Below, one piece after another: positions 12,753-24,562 of a stretch of 64,000 nt of DNA. Within the stretch, counting starts at the first letter, position 1; the number at the start of each line of letters is the position of its first letter. A program made the translations under genes and the position numbers. The notes beneath the pieces were generated by a model. The model saw only the letters and a program-made list of their open reading frames with translations. It did no database searches and had not been told where the DNA came from. Source of the DNA: Oscheius sp. JU75 (taxonomy: Eukaryota; Nematoda; Chromadorea; Rhabditida; Rhabditidae); assembly GCA_037178855.1 (NCBI GenBank), contig JASJZC010000007.1, positions 5,270,001 through 5,334,000 on the forward strand. The letters are read 5' to 3'.

Positions 12753-15700
12753 CTACCCTTCGATAATTGCTAGGCTATCATCCGGTATAACCGGATACAT
12801 TGCGGGGGAGTGCGCAGAGGCTATTGGTGGGGATTCCACTACAGCCACTGGAGTGGTTATTGGATAGTTGGTTGGTACAACTACAACAGGTGTCGGGGAA
12901 GGAGCTGGAGTTACCACTGTTGAGCTCATAACCACATGCGGTTCTATAACTGGTTGTGAGCAAACTGGTTGTTCTTGGTAGACGCGATGTGACTGTAAAA
13001 GCTATTATGTCTGTTGTTTGATTTCCTTGCTACCTTTCGCTTGTGCAGTCTGTACAAGAGATTCGAAGTAAACCAGAGGCAGATCGAGGCTGGGATCCAA
13101 AACAAAGCGACCATTCCTAAAAACGTAATCTTCCTTGATGTATCCTTTGAGAGTTTTTGTGGTCCCATTCTCGAGGACCAGCTGCCTCATTTAAGAGCCA
13201 GGTCAGCAGTGGGACCACTTGGTTTTATGATGCAGCTGTACCCACCTGCTGCGGCCCAGGTGCCATTGAGCGGGCTACGAATTGCACTACACAACAAATT
13301 TCCGCTATTAGCGTAATCGTAGTAGACCGGATTGGAGGGGTAGACATTGTATTGGACAAGGCTCTGAATCATTACATCTGCCTTGAGGGGATTGAACAAA
13401 CCAAGAAGTTAGAAACAGCGCCTAGCATGATTGGTTGGATACGTCCTACATAAGTATACAGTGCGTCTTGGTTCAAAGCACTATAGGTAGAAGCTTGAGT
13501 GTCAGAAGAAGCAAGCTGGAAACCTATATTCAGACTGTTAACGCTTGAAGAAGACGAATCCAAGTTCCTGAATTTTCCTACATTCACTTCTGAAACAATA
13601 AACGTACATGGTGTAATCGATAAGATCTGATTGAACTCCAAAAGTTGGACCAGGAGCTAGAGAATAGCAGATAGGGAGGAACAGATTATTAATGAAAAGA
13701 TAGTCGAAAATGGCTCCAGTCTCGTTCAATGATTGCGTGAAGGTTTGGAATTGGGCTGCAATAGGCAGGTCAAATCCAGCAGTCAGGTCTGATGATCTCA
13801 GGTAGGACATGATACTTGCATAGGTTCCATTCACATCGACATAGTTTTGAAATTCAGATGTGGTAAGAAGTGGAAACGAAGCACTGAGGGCACTCCAGAC
13901 AGTCGCTTTGGTTTCTAGAAGATCTAGAAATGATCCGTAGCTGGTCAATCTTTTCGAGTTCGAGAAATCAACTGTAGTGAGATCTTCATCGTGAATTGTG
14001 TTGTAGAACTGCCAACGATTTTTCGTGTTGTACATATTGAAGCAGGTTCCGGCATACATCTGACTGTACCATAGAAGAGCCACTGAGACGATAATAGGAG
14101 AAACTGCCAGCCACATCATTGCATAAGAGCCTCCTCGGAGAATGTGGGCTCCAATTCTACCATGCTCTGCACCTGAAGAAAGACGTCCACTTCGTAATTA
14201 TTAAAACTCACACTTGGCGATAGGTATAAAATTTCCGATAAAATAGTAAAGACATGTTAACATTCCAAGAAGAATAAAGAGCAATGCTAAAGCGCCTGGG
14301 CCGGCCACGAGACCCACTGTAGTTCTCGTGATTGGACCGTATCCATCCCACTGAATCAGTTTTGAAGGTCGGTTTACAGTACTCTCACGGTGAAGGCTTT
14401 GTCCATCTTTGAGTATATCGTAATCCAGAGTGTTTGAGACCATCGTGATGACTCCTTACCAGCATCTGCTACAGATTGCGTCGTAGTTTTGACACTCGTT
14501 TGAGCTGCGGATAAGCGGGCGAGCATTTCTCTGTTGTAGTAGTCAAGCTGAACTTGGTTTTATTTATTTGTGAGTGCACTCACATAGTAATTAATATTGA
14601 TGCCAGTTTTGTTCCCTCTTCCTTGGACTTTTAAAGTCTCGGCTTCCGTTATTGGAATATACTTAAAAAAAACCAGTATGAAATGCTGATAAAGAGTCTT
14701 ACATCTATGATTTGCTGAAGAAGTGCATTCGAAGTCGTTATTTTGGCGATCATGTCAGTAATTTCATTTTGTGCACTTGCATCTTGCAAGCTGGGGTTTG
14801 TGGCAAGAGTTTTCAGAGCAGTTATGGCTGTTTTTCCAGAGGTTTGGGCGTCTTTCAGCACAGAATTAGCTATGTCCTGACTGTCCTAAATCCCCTAAAT
14901 TTTGCGTTTTGTCAAAAAGTTACCCAGTTGAGTCTGCCCAGTCCGGACGACTGCCACCAATCGTCCATGATTCTTTGGTTACCTATGATAGTTTCATTAG
15001 TGATTCCAGCAAGTCCATTGATAATAGTACTGTTGTAGCTGCACCACAGCATTCTTCTTCCGCTCGTTTCGATCGATATTGATTCTAAATACCTCTGTGA
15101 ATGAAGTTCACTGGCCAAAATACTTACGCTGCTGCATTCCTAGAGCCAATTCTTGGTTGCCACCACTGATGGCAGAGTTGAAATTAGAGATACTTTGTCC
15201 AACAATGATGATTCCAGTGAGGATGAATGCAAAGCAGGTTATGTAGACCACGAATTGAAGAACAAGGCTGCTCAGCTGTCCGATCTTCTGTAAGTGTTGT
15301 GGTTTCAAGAAAACTTATCAACTAACCGATGGTCTGCTGTCGTAAGGTTTTGTAGCACATTTTCTACAGCATCGAATGCACCCAGTGAAGAAAATGGCAA
15401 CAAAGATCATAACACAAAAAATGACAAATCCAACGCCTTGCAGCACGTAAAGTCCAGCCTGAAAAGTTAGTTGTATGTAAGTGTAAATTTACCTGATTTG
15501 TTGTTGCATCCATAATATCAGTGTTTCCGTCACCTGAATAGATAGGAGACATTCCCATTCCGGCGTACAGTTTCTAAACTTATTCTGGATATCCTCAAAG
15601 TATTAATCCTACCCGCTTTTTGTTGTCGCTGATCACTGCCTGAACATTATCGATGGCTCCGTTCGCAATCGAATAGAAAGCGTCAAGAGAGCCATAGCCA

Positions 15701-15878
15701 TCCAGAAAATGTGGACTCGTGTACGGTGTATAGTCAGACGAACACTGATTCTGGCTCATCCCAAAATTGTGGCTTCTAAAGTCTTTTTCGATGAACGGAC
15801 GAACGAATGAGTCGGTGCGTAGAGCACCCAAAACGATTTTAAGAGATAGCTTCACGTCATATGGAAAGATAAGCACTT
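12753..15878 (-). CDS. Prominin-like pentaspan membrane protein (5' end missing)
   Basis: Prominins are five-pass, cholesterol-associated proteins of membrane protrusions. Exons: 15613-15878, 15493-15573, 15327-15458, 15128-15287, 14934-15094, 14703-14885, 14584-14661, 14460-14547, 14212-14406, 13651-14172, 13450-13589, an exon ending at 13381, a TM5 exon from 13034, and 12753-12992. The first membrane span (GVGFVIFCVMIFVAIFFTG) runs into CIRCCRKCATK, the Cys-rich cytoplasmic signature of the family. Further spans are LVLQFVVYITCFAFILTGII, LALLFILLGMLTCLYYFIG, WLAVSPIIVSVALLWYS and ITFLGMVALFWIPASICLWF. Large extracellular loops with several N-glycosylation sites lie between. The tail is Pro/Val/Thr-rich. 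The exon ending at 15878 opens with no Met, so the signal peptide exon lies upstream (15879-16700) and was not found. The 33-base intron before TM5 is the least certain joint. Confidence 0.8.
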
Positions 15879-16752
15879 CTATTCAGTTATCGCAAAGTGA
15901 ATCAGCCTTATCTTATAAAACGTTAACTTTTGGTGATGATTCCTCGGAATTGTTGCTTCAGATTACGGTGACACGTCATCAGGAACTGGAGATGTTGGCA
16001 GCATCAGGGTTCGTATCAAGCATTTTTCTCGTCTATGGACAATAAAATGACGCTTCACAACTAAGTTTTGTGGAAACGGATTTTTCAGAAAAGAGCTTAA
16101 TCGTAGGAAACATTATGAAAGCTCTACATGTATTTTCTAAACAGTCTAGACAACAAAGACGAACTGAATTGCTTAACTCTATCTGAATTGTTAAAGCTGT
16201 CTATCCCTGTGTGAAGGCCACTTCCGCTGAGATACTATCGTTTTTCACGTCATTCAAAAACTTTTACGTCTAGTGATTGTCAAATTAACAAACTTTTTAC
16301 AACACGTGCCTCCAGTTTCTCGCGTCTTATGAGTCAGAAACGAGTTGTTCGACTGTAACACACGGCAGCCACGGTCGAGATAGATACCGACGCTTTTCTT
16401 CCTTTGGTGTCCAGCTTATTTCTCGGAGACCCGATGTGATCAATCTCCCGCCCAATTGATACCATTGCGTCTGCAATGATCATAGTGCAACATTTGAGGT
16501 TTATCATTCTGAATATCAAAATTACTGGCAAAATTTCAAGTTTTATACTCTTATCAACGATAGAGAATTAGAGATCACGATAGAAACTTGACCTTTAGAG
16601 TTTTCTAACCACAAACCTCTTATTGTCCTCTTGTATGTCCTTGACGGAACACGGCTATTTCTTTCCACCTGCGTGTTTTCATGCCAAAAATTTCCTGTTT
16701 CCTCATGTTTTTATTTTTGATGTCATCGGTCACCGGCATCTCCGACGTGGAT
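15879..16752. other. Shared upstream region of prominin-like and STAT genes
   Basis: The two genes diverge here. The interval should contain the missing 5' exon or exons of the prominin-like gene and the STAT promoter. Acceptor-like TAG/CAG signals occur on the minus strand just beyond 15878, but no upstream exon with matching phase and a signal peptide could be fixed. Confidence 0.4.
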
Positions 16753-19010
16753 ATGGACTCTTCTTCAGCGTTTTCTCCATCAGAGCCAGCTGTAGATACT
16801 TCATTTGTAACCAAGCATAATCTGAGTGCCGAAGCTTACCAGGTAGCTTTTTCTTTCCATTGAAACCGTACTTACGTATTCAGGCCTTCAAAGAAGATGT
16901 TGACATTTTACTGTCGGGTAAAGTGCCACCAAATGAGCAGGTCGTTTTCATTCAAGTATGTCGCAAAATATCTAGATAAGTATATCTTTCAGAAAATTCT
17001 GGCCACTGCAGAGGCAATGTACGCTGTTTTTGAAGAGGAGAAGCAGCATCTAATGGGTGATGTTCTGTTGACCTGGGCCATGAAACAGCAAAGAGTTGGA
17101 TTTGACAAGAGGACCGTAATGAGAGATTTAGGCCAGCATCGGAACATTGTGGACCCAACAGTTGCACTATAAACAATTGGAAGTCATTCACTTACAGTAT
17201 GTTGACATCAGAAAACCAAAAGTTATCATTTTGCAGGTTTGAATATTTCGGTGAACTCTTGCAACAAACTCTTTCTGGTTTGAACTATTTGAAGCAATAC
17301 TTTCCTTCTTCCCAATTCGACGAGGTGGGTGTATTTGTGTCCATCACAAACATTTTTTAGGCCTATAGTAAATTCCGGAATATGGCTCATTACTTTCTTT
17401 ACTATTCAATTATTGTCAGTCGGCAGCCTCCAGCCGTTGTTGTCAAATGCGGAGATGCGGAAAACCACCGAAGGTCAAGGTTCTGGTTCAACACGGAGAT
17501 CAGGTAAAGATGCGTAGGAGGTTGCATGGTTCCACGGCTTAGAGTGCTTGGTGGACGAGCATTCGGAGTCGAAACAACTGGGGAAGGATGTGAAGTTAAC
17601 TGCTACTTGATAACTGACGATACAGCCAAAACACTGTTGAGCAATGCATACCACGATGTGTAAGTGTCTCTTACTACAATATCAAGGAAATGTTCAGTTT
17701 CGAAAACGAAGAGTTTTGCATCGAGCCTCCAACAGCTTTGTTCCAGAAGAAAGACAATCGCGGGCTTCGAGCCAAGTTTGACGATATGGTAACAACCCTC
17801 ATAAAACTTTATTTTTTCAAGCAACATTCAGAGAGTAGCCAAGAAAGTCCAGCTAAGAAGAGATTCCGTCGCGACCAAGCGGTACTGTTTGTGCTACAGT
17901 ATACGATTGAGAACAAACTGTGGGCTCGAACTTGTAGGCAAGAAGGTACTTTACTGACGCAGTTACTATATTTCGTGACTTAGGTATCCCTCCCCTTTGC
18001 TGTTCTCGTCGGCCCGAAGTCGGATGTTGAGGCTAAACTTTTCCTGGAACGATCGTTTGCCGACTTAGTCAGTAATTAAACAACATGTTTACGTGCTCTA
18101 GGTTCGCCATCCTCTCTCGGACATCCCTCAAATGGTCTCGTGTGCCGAAATGGCCGACGCATTGGAAATGAAATTCCAGGTGATTTTTGGACATCCATTC
18201 TTGAGCATTATCTTTTTAAGGCTATTGTTGAAACACCTCAAAAGAACACAGATGGACCTTCGGTTGTACAGCCGAGAATGTTCTCCATGCAGACAAAACA
18301 GCACTTGATTTCAAGGCTAAAACCAACTCAACAGGGATACATCTCTCTAGACAATTTCATGAAGGTAGAAACAGTTAGTAATCAAAAAAGACATTTAGTT
18401 ACCTGCCGCAGAAGATTTTCAATTGAAGAAAACGTCAACTACGGAAGGAGAATGGAAGTTGGTGCCTTTCTTCGACTGGTTCTTCAAACTCGCCGAAATT
18501 GTGAACAAATCGCTCTACAGCATGTGGTATGATGGGTAAACTACATACGCATAAAAACACAACTAACAAATTAAGACTGATCTTTGGCTTCTGTAGCAAA
18601 GAAGATGCCGAGAATTTATTGCGTTGTGTTCCAAGAAGCGTCCTGCTGGTCAGGTTTTCGGACATTGAGTATGCCAAGGTTAAAATTTCCGTGAAGGACA
18701 GGAATGGAGGTCTACTGGGTTTGAAACCTGCCACCCGTTGTTTTCAGATATACGACACCACTGGTACGAACATTCGGATCTTAATGCCCGTTCACTACAG
18801 AAGGAACTTTTGGAAAATCAGAAGTTTGCTCAAGTTGAACTAATTTATCCTGATATCGATCTGGAGGTACCTTCTTCGTAGTTTCAATACATAAATCTCG
18901 TTAAGGTTGCATTGGGAGGCCGTGAGAAGCCTCGCGTCCGTGTGCCGCGGAACCTCCAGCCTGATGAAATCTACTTTGACAACCAAGGTGCAGCCACCTC
19001 TGCTTTCTGA
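16753..19010 (+). CDS. STAT-family transcription factor lacking the N-terminal domain
   Basis: Signal transducer and activator of transcription. Exons: 16753-16842, 16884-16955, 16993-17094, 17162-17196, 17237-17324, 17361-17503, 17543-17659, 17698-17788, 17822-about 17930, 17984-18067, 18102-18179, 18221-18364, 18399-18535, 18576-18709, 18748-18866 and 18906-19010; about 549 codons. Order: short Ser-rich start; coiled-coil region with FEYFGELLQQTLSGLNYLKQ; DNA-binding beta region (VVVKCGDAENHRRSRFWFNT, SLPFAVLVGPKSDVEAKLF); linker with PFFDWFFKLAEIVNKSLYSM; SH2 domain with DGLIFGFCSKEDAENLLR and phosphotyrosine-binding Arg in VLLVRFSDIE. The end is short: LIYPDIDLEVALGG, then DEIYFDNQ with a candidate phosphotyrosine, and no long transactivation tail. 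The start at 16753 is preferred; an upstream in-frame Met at 16681 would add a hydrophobic leader unlike any STAT. The join from exon 9 to exon 10 does not keep frame at any canonical GT donor. Confidence 0.82.
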
Positions 19011-20841
19011 TTGTACAACTATTCGTCATCATAATAAAGAATTTTCAGTCTTGACTTATTTTCAACATAACTGTTCTGATGCAGTGCCCCCTTGGGACCT
19101 CTCCGTTTAAGACCCTACAGCCGGATGCAAAGGTCAGCTGTGTAAAGTCGGCGACACCGCTTTGGTTTTTTTGGCTTCATGTTGCAGATAATCTTTTGCA
19201 CTTCTATTTCCTAGGTCGTGAAGTGCGGGTGTTCTATTGGAACTGGTCATTATTTCCGGCAATCATTCGGACACATTTAATACTGTATCTAATTGTGGTG
19301 TTACCCAGAATTAATGTGTTCCCGGACAATTTTCCAAATGCCATCCAGGGGCAGAGTTTTCGCATCGAGCCATGTGATATTGCCCTTTTCGCGAGATTCA
19401 CGCCTGCTGTTTGTCTGATATAAGAGCCTCTTCACCGCCGTTCAAAGACTCTTTAGTTTTTGGTTGTTAGTCATCTTTGGGGCGCTTGATCGACAGCTAC
19501 CAACTGTCCACGCCCTCATCCAGAGATTTTTGATCGGGTCCATTTGCTTGAGCACCACGACCATCCCTTATGACTTTAAAGCGCTTGGTGGTTTTAGGCA
19601 GAAAAGTGAAAATTTAAGGCTTGTGTTTGCGTGGGTAAAGTGATGAAGACATGCGCTTGTTCTCTTTCTGAGTAATCATTAGTTTTCCACACTCCATTTC
19701 ACGCTCTGGATTTTATGCGATAGAGGAAGCATTGCTAATTGGAATCGATAGACTTTACTCTCATTCTCCTAGCCAGTCTTTTTTACCGCAAGGGGTCTCT
19801 ACTTCATTCCAATGTCCCATTCGTGCCAGTAATTGCTTTTTTACCCCCAACCCGGACCATTGGTTTCCAATTGAACTCTCAATCAGCCCGTTCCCTTTGT
19901 TTCTTAGCGTGCAATGGAAATGAGGCTCTCGCTGTATACACCTTTCACAGAGTGGTCATCAACAGCATCTGTTGTAGGTTGTAAATCCGTATGTCGGCCA
20001 CCATAAAGACGACAGATGGGTTGGTCAGCCAGTCATTTCCGCTTAGCTATAACTTTCGTTTGAACTTTTCCGAAACAAGAACTGTGAAATAGAAAGTCAA
20101 TCTTCTATGGTCTTAAGGAGACCATTTAGTGACCATTGCCTCGGCGTAGTTTATCGTGAGTAGACACCCCAAATCCGGTAATTGTCAATTGGTATTTTAC
20201 TTGTGTTCCATTTTGTGGTGTTCGATAAGTCATTCTGTATTAAAAGCCTTCCTGAATGGTCCCGTATCATCAAAATTTTCAATGAATAGAGCTCCTTTCA
20301 TACGGTGAAACTTGGCAAATGCGCTGCAAAAAGCGCTGCTTTTACTGCCACAAATCGTTCATTCATGGCTGCTGGCACTCCCAAGGGATCCAGACATCGC
20401 AAAATAAGCGACAGCTTTTTGTTCCCCCTTCTCCTTTAACCAAATCACTCATAAAATATTGATTATAACCGTGCTTGCGGAAAGATGTAACGACCGTGTA
20501 GCAATGGACCGTTTGTCTGCGGCTTCATTTTCAATTCAAAGCTTGCCGGCAGATCATCAATTAGGCCCTTCAATCGTATATGTTATTCGGATGCTATCAC
20601 TATTCCATATTTGGCGCCAGTATATCAGCAGACTATAATGAATGGCTTTAAATTAATTGTTAGCCGTGAGATCCTTGGCGCAACATCGCTTTCGTTTAAT
20701 GGTCGTCCAAATGGGGTCACAACCGCCTGTCACGCCCAATGGAGGCTCCGCCCTTTTCGAGCCTACGGCTCCTGCCTTCCGTCTTATTGAAATCTCTCTC
20801 ACTTCCTTTTTTCAGTCTGACTAATATCTTCGATTTCAGGT
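19011..20841. other. Intergenic region with no recognised gene
   Basis: Open frames between 19079 and 19984 have no recognisable domain and no flanking exons. The end next to 20842 holds the control region of the Lys/Cys-rich gene, including a TTTCAG acceptor at 20834-20839, two bases before its ATG, which looks like a spliced-leader trans-splice site. Confidence 0.4.
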
Positions 20842-21814
20842 ATGAACCGCCTATTACTGGTTGCGGCGCTTGCCGCTTTGGCCCTTGCCGATAACGCCAC
20901 CATCACCCCTGTAAGTTTTCTTCCCCAATTGTGTATCAATTATGCATGAAATGATAAGCAATATGAAAAGTTCTTTTTAGGAGGAAATTTGTACTGAGTA
21001 TGCCGAATGCATGGAAAAGGCTCAGGCCAAGTCGAGCGAATGCACCGCCACTGAAACTGTTGTCGAGGTAGCCTTTGTTCAGTATTTTATAACGTGTTAA
21101 GATTCATGGAAAGAAGGCTAATTGTGAAGAGGCCAAGAAAACTCATAACGAGCTCCAGAAGATGTACGATGAGCGCAACACCAAGATGGTCACGTGTGTC
21201 AGAGAAAAGGCTACAGTTGCTGAAGCTCTGTCTGGAAAAAAAGTCGAGAAGTGTACTGCTGCTTTGAAAAAGGTCGGTTGATACATGTGACATCTCTTAT
21301 TAGTTCACTCTAGCTCTCAAAACGAACGTCTCTCGAGCCTGCCAAGCGTGAGAAGAGAAAGGATAAGCGCGACAAGAAGGACAAGGCTGGAAAGGCTTGT
21401 GCCAAGGAAGCCAGGAAGCTGAGATCTCATTGTGCCAAGGTCGCTAAGTGCTGTTCCGTCGCTAAAGAGTAAGCGAAAGAAACTATAGTTACATAAAATT
21501 ATTTAAGATGTAACGCTCAGACTAACTCCGAAGAGATCAACGCCAAGAAGAAGACGCTTAAAGAGGTTGTGAAGCAGTGCCGTGAGAAGGACAACAAGAA
21601 GGGTGGAAAGAAACATCACAAAAATGACAAGAAGACTGAGGAAGGGGCTCCTGAACCTAAGAAGGTCAAGACCGAGAACAAAAAGGAGAAGACAAAGGAA
21701 AAGTCTAAGGAGAACAATTCCAAAGAAAATAAGTCAAAGGAGGTATTTCTATGACTTGATGCAAATAAGACAACCTCCTAGGGGAAGACCACCGACGATC
21801 TGAAAAAGCAGTAA
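20842..21814 (+). CDS. Secreted lysine- and cysteine-rich protein, unknown function
   Basis: Six exons (20842-20910, 20981-21067, 21114-21272, 21314-21468, 21508-21742, 21782-21814) give 245 residues in continuous frame. The N-terminus MNRLLLVAALAALALADNAT is a clear signal peptide with an Ala-x-Ala type cleavage region. The mature part has about ten Cys (EICTEYAECMEKA, SSECTAT, ANCEEAKK, MVTCVREK, EKCTAALKK, KACAKEA, SHCAKVAKCCSVAKEC), spaced in helical Lys/Glu-rich segments. From about residue 180 it becomes almost wholly Lys/Glu/Asn repeats (KKEKTKEKSKENNSKENKSK). I do not recognise the family. The highly charged C-terminal half and Cys pairs suggest an extracellular disulphide-bonded helical protein; this is inference. 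The ATG lies two bases after TTTCAG, consistent with trans-splicing. Confidence 0.8.
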
Positions 21815-23788
21815 GCGGGGCAGTGCCGAGTCACTTTTCATCTGATCTTCACACCTATTGCCGTTTCGCTTAAAACAATACGTGCTTACCTGTAATTATT
21901 CTATTAGTTGAAATTCTGATAAACTGCTCTATCCTTTTCAACTAGTTTTCGAGGGGCTACCGGTAGTCGAACAGTGGAGGTAAACATTCAGCTGTTGTTT
22001 GGAATCATCCGCAGATCTCGTGAGATACAAAACAACTCGGCTTTACCAGCCACGAACAGCTTCGGACCATTTTTCTAGTGAGGTTTGGTCAAGAACATCT
22101 TTTTCCTATCATCCACCCACCAATTTCTTGTTGTAGCTGTTCTCCTGTTCTTTTTTGAAAGCAGCTGCACCACAGCTGCCTTTTGGTTCTTCATGAGTTT
22201 CCCCAAGTTCATTTCATATGTCGATAAAAGCCACGTCTTCTGGGCCTCAAAAAACTTTTGGTTCACTTTCAGAGGCTGTTCATCCATTTTCATGAAAAGC
22301 AGTTAACCGAAAACCCTATAACAAGCTGGACACACATTTTACAATAATAAGAAAGACACTTATTAGATGTTATCGAATTTTTCGATTCACGAGGTGTTCC
22401 ACCCACATAGATCGATGTGTTTTGTTGTGAAATCCCCTCCAAGTCGCCGCCCAGATGCTGCGAGCCGAGGGTCGACTGTGTAAAGTGAGGTGGGAGGGAT
22501 GGGCCCCTGTTGTGATACGCCGCCTGCCAGCCAGCCGTGCCTCTGACCCACTTTCGTTCATTTCTAGTCATCGATAGTTTAAAAAGTTATCTCATAGTTG
22601 ATATCTTTAAATTTGTAGTTAAGCATTTATCTGTTTTGTTATTAGAATTGTTTACAGAGACACATTCAAAGATTGAGAAAGGTCCTTGGAGGGGCACATC
22701 CCTCATCTATCGATGAGTGACCATCGACCGGCGGCCTTATTAGGCACAATGACCTCCACGACAATCTGTTTGCTACTACTCCCCATGTATCCGCGCCCTA
22801 GCTTTATTTCCATTTTTTAAAACTGGCGCCTTTGCTCAGCCCGCGAATCAGCATCCTCGGCCACGCCCACAAAAAGCTTCCGGGCATGGCGTGCTTCATT
22901 TTTATAAGCTGTCAGCAGTTCTTCCACTTTTTTTAGCAGTGACTTGTGGAACACCTGTTGTTTATGGCTATTATCAGGTTGTAAACATTTAGAGTCTCTC
23001 CCTAGCTGCTAACCGACGAGAAAATGGCCTTCTCGTCTTTTTCGGAAAGTTATCGTTGTAGCTTTCCTAAAATACTAAAGTGTCTAAGTGGTGTCTTAAA
23101 CCAGTTGCAAAACCATTCGCTCAACACGCTTTGTTAGGCTAGTCGCAAACGACTCTTGTTTCAACATTTGATTAGTCATCGACCACGCTGTTACCGAAAT
23201 ACTCACTTGCGGTGTATTCTTATATATAGAGGCTTCTCTGTGTGCGGAGGCGGTTTGGTCCGGATACGCATTGATTGCTCTCCTCAACATCTGTCTCTCC
23301 AGAGCGGTCTGTCCAGACTACGCACTAAACAAACCCCCGACGGTAGTCAGTTCTAAGAAATTCATCCCCTTTCACTTCTAGCTGTCAAGTTTTTGGCCGA
23401 CACGCTACCAATTTTGAACAGCTACCACTACGATCAATGCTCTGAGCGTCGGTTAAGTGGAGATTACAGAAGTGTTTGTTCTAAGAGTGTGCACCTGCGT
23501 CGTCGCCAAAATGGTCTTGTTTGCCCTCATTCGCCCCTCGGTGTTTCTTCTCAGCGCTCAAGGGCTGTTTTTTCTCAATTATACTACCGCCTATTTCTCA
23601 ATCATAATTCTCAAAGGCGTGTTCATGAATCACACGCGCCGGATGAGTCAAACCCAAGATCGATTGAACGGCTCGGGCATTGCTTATTTGTCATCTCGGG
23701 TCTCTTTTATATTTTCTTATCACTGTGTTAATTTGTTTTTTCAGCTTTTCAAACTTGAACCGATAGCTTCCGACAAACACGAGTTAAA
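21815..23788. other. Upstream region of unc-60
   Basis: About 2 kb without a supported gene. The overlapping frames on both strands at 22075-22571 show no similarity. A perfect short palindrome (CTCATC-TATC-GATGAG) lies near 22703-22718, and a TATA-like TTTTTATAAG near 22899-22908. The last few hundred bases are pyrimidine-rich and probably contain the unc-60 promoter and 5' untranslated sequence. Confidence 0.4.
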
Positions 23789-24562
23789 ATGGTAAGTGTC
23801 TATGTCATTTCTAGTCAAAACTAATCGCATTGTCTGAAAATAACTGAAAGGGAACTTATTCTGTCTTGCATGTGAGTGCAGTGCTGCGTGTTTCAGTCGT
23901 CTTCTGGAGTCGCCGTCAACCCCGAGGTGCAGTCCACCTTCCAGAAGCTCAGCGAGGGCAAAAAGGAGTTCCGATACATCATCTTCAAGATCCAGGTAAC
24001 ATTCATAACATTTGTTTTTCCAACAAAAGAACTTTTCTAGGAGCGCGAGGTAGTTGTCGAGGCTGCGGTTAGCCAAGAAGACCTTGGACTTACCGGTGAC
24101 GATTATGACGATTCCTCTAAAACTGCCTTCGAGAAGTTTGTAGCCGACATCAAGGTTTTTCTGATTAAGCTTTGTAAACATTAATTGCTTTTAGGCTCGT
24201 ACTGAAGGCTTCACTGACTGTCGTTACGCTGTCTTCGACTTCAAGTTTACTTGCTCTCGTGTCGGAGCCGGTACCTCCAAGATGGACAAAATTGTCTTCC
24301 TCCAAGTGTGAGTTTTCATTTTGTTTACTGTCATACAAAATTTTTAGCTGCCCTGACGGAGCTTCAATCAAGAAGAAGATGGTGTACGCTTCTTCCGCCT
24401 CCGCCATCAAGACTTGCCTTGGTACTGGCAAGATCCTTCAATTCCAGGTTTGGCGTCTCATTAATTTTTTTTTATTCCCAATAATTTTAGGTTTCTGACG
24501 AGAGCGAAATGGCTCACAAGGAGCTTCTGTCCAAACTCAGCGAGAAGTACGCCGACAACTAA
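23789..24562 (+). CDS. unc-60: ADF/cofilin, UNC-60A-type isoform
   Basis: Actin depolymerising factor that binds and severs actin; in C. elegans the A isoform is the general, non-muscle form. Exons: 23789-23791 (only the ATG), 23897-23995, 24041-24154, 24195-24307, 24348-24447 and 24491-24562, giving 166 residues. The protein begins M-SSSGVAVNPEVQSTFQKL and contains FRYIIFKIQ, TDCRYAVFDFKFTCSRVGAG, SKMDKIVFLQVCPDGASIKK and KMVYASSASAIKT, the long actin-binding helix of the ADF fold, ending near SEKYADN. It is almost residue-for-residue the nematode UNC-60A pattern. The first exon ends straight after ATG, with a perfect GTAAGT donor, and is shared with the downstream B unit. A poly(A) signal at 24800-24805 would end this transcript before the B exons. 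Confidence 0.97.

Noticed and set aside
16681-16752. Upstream in-frame Met giving the STAT a signal-peptide-like leader
   Set aside because: STATs are cytosolic and nuclear. The hydrophobic leader is more likely untranslated or intronic pyrimidine-rich sequence before the Met at 16753.
18140-18532. A separate 130-residue protein inside the STAT gene
   Set aside because: It reads through STAT introns in another frame. The STAT exons at 18102-18179, 18221-18364 and 18399-18535 explain the coding signal.
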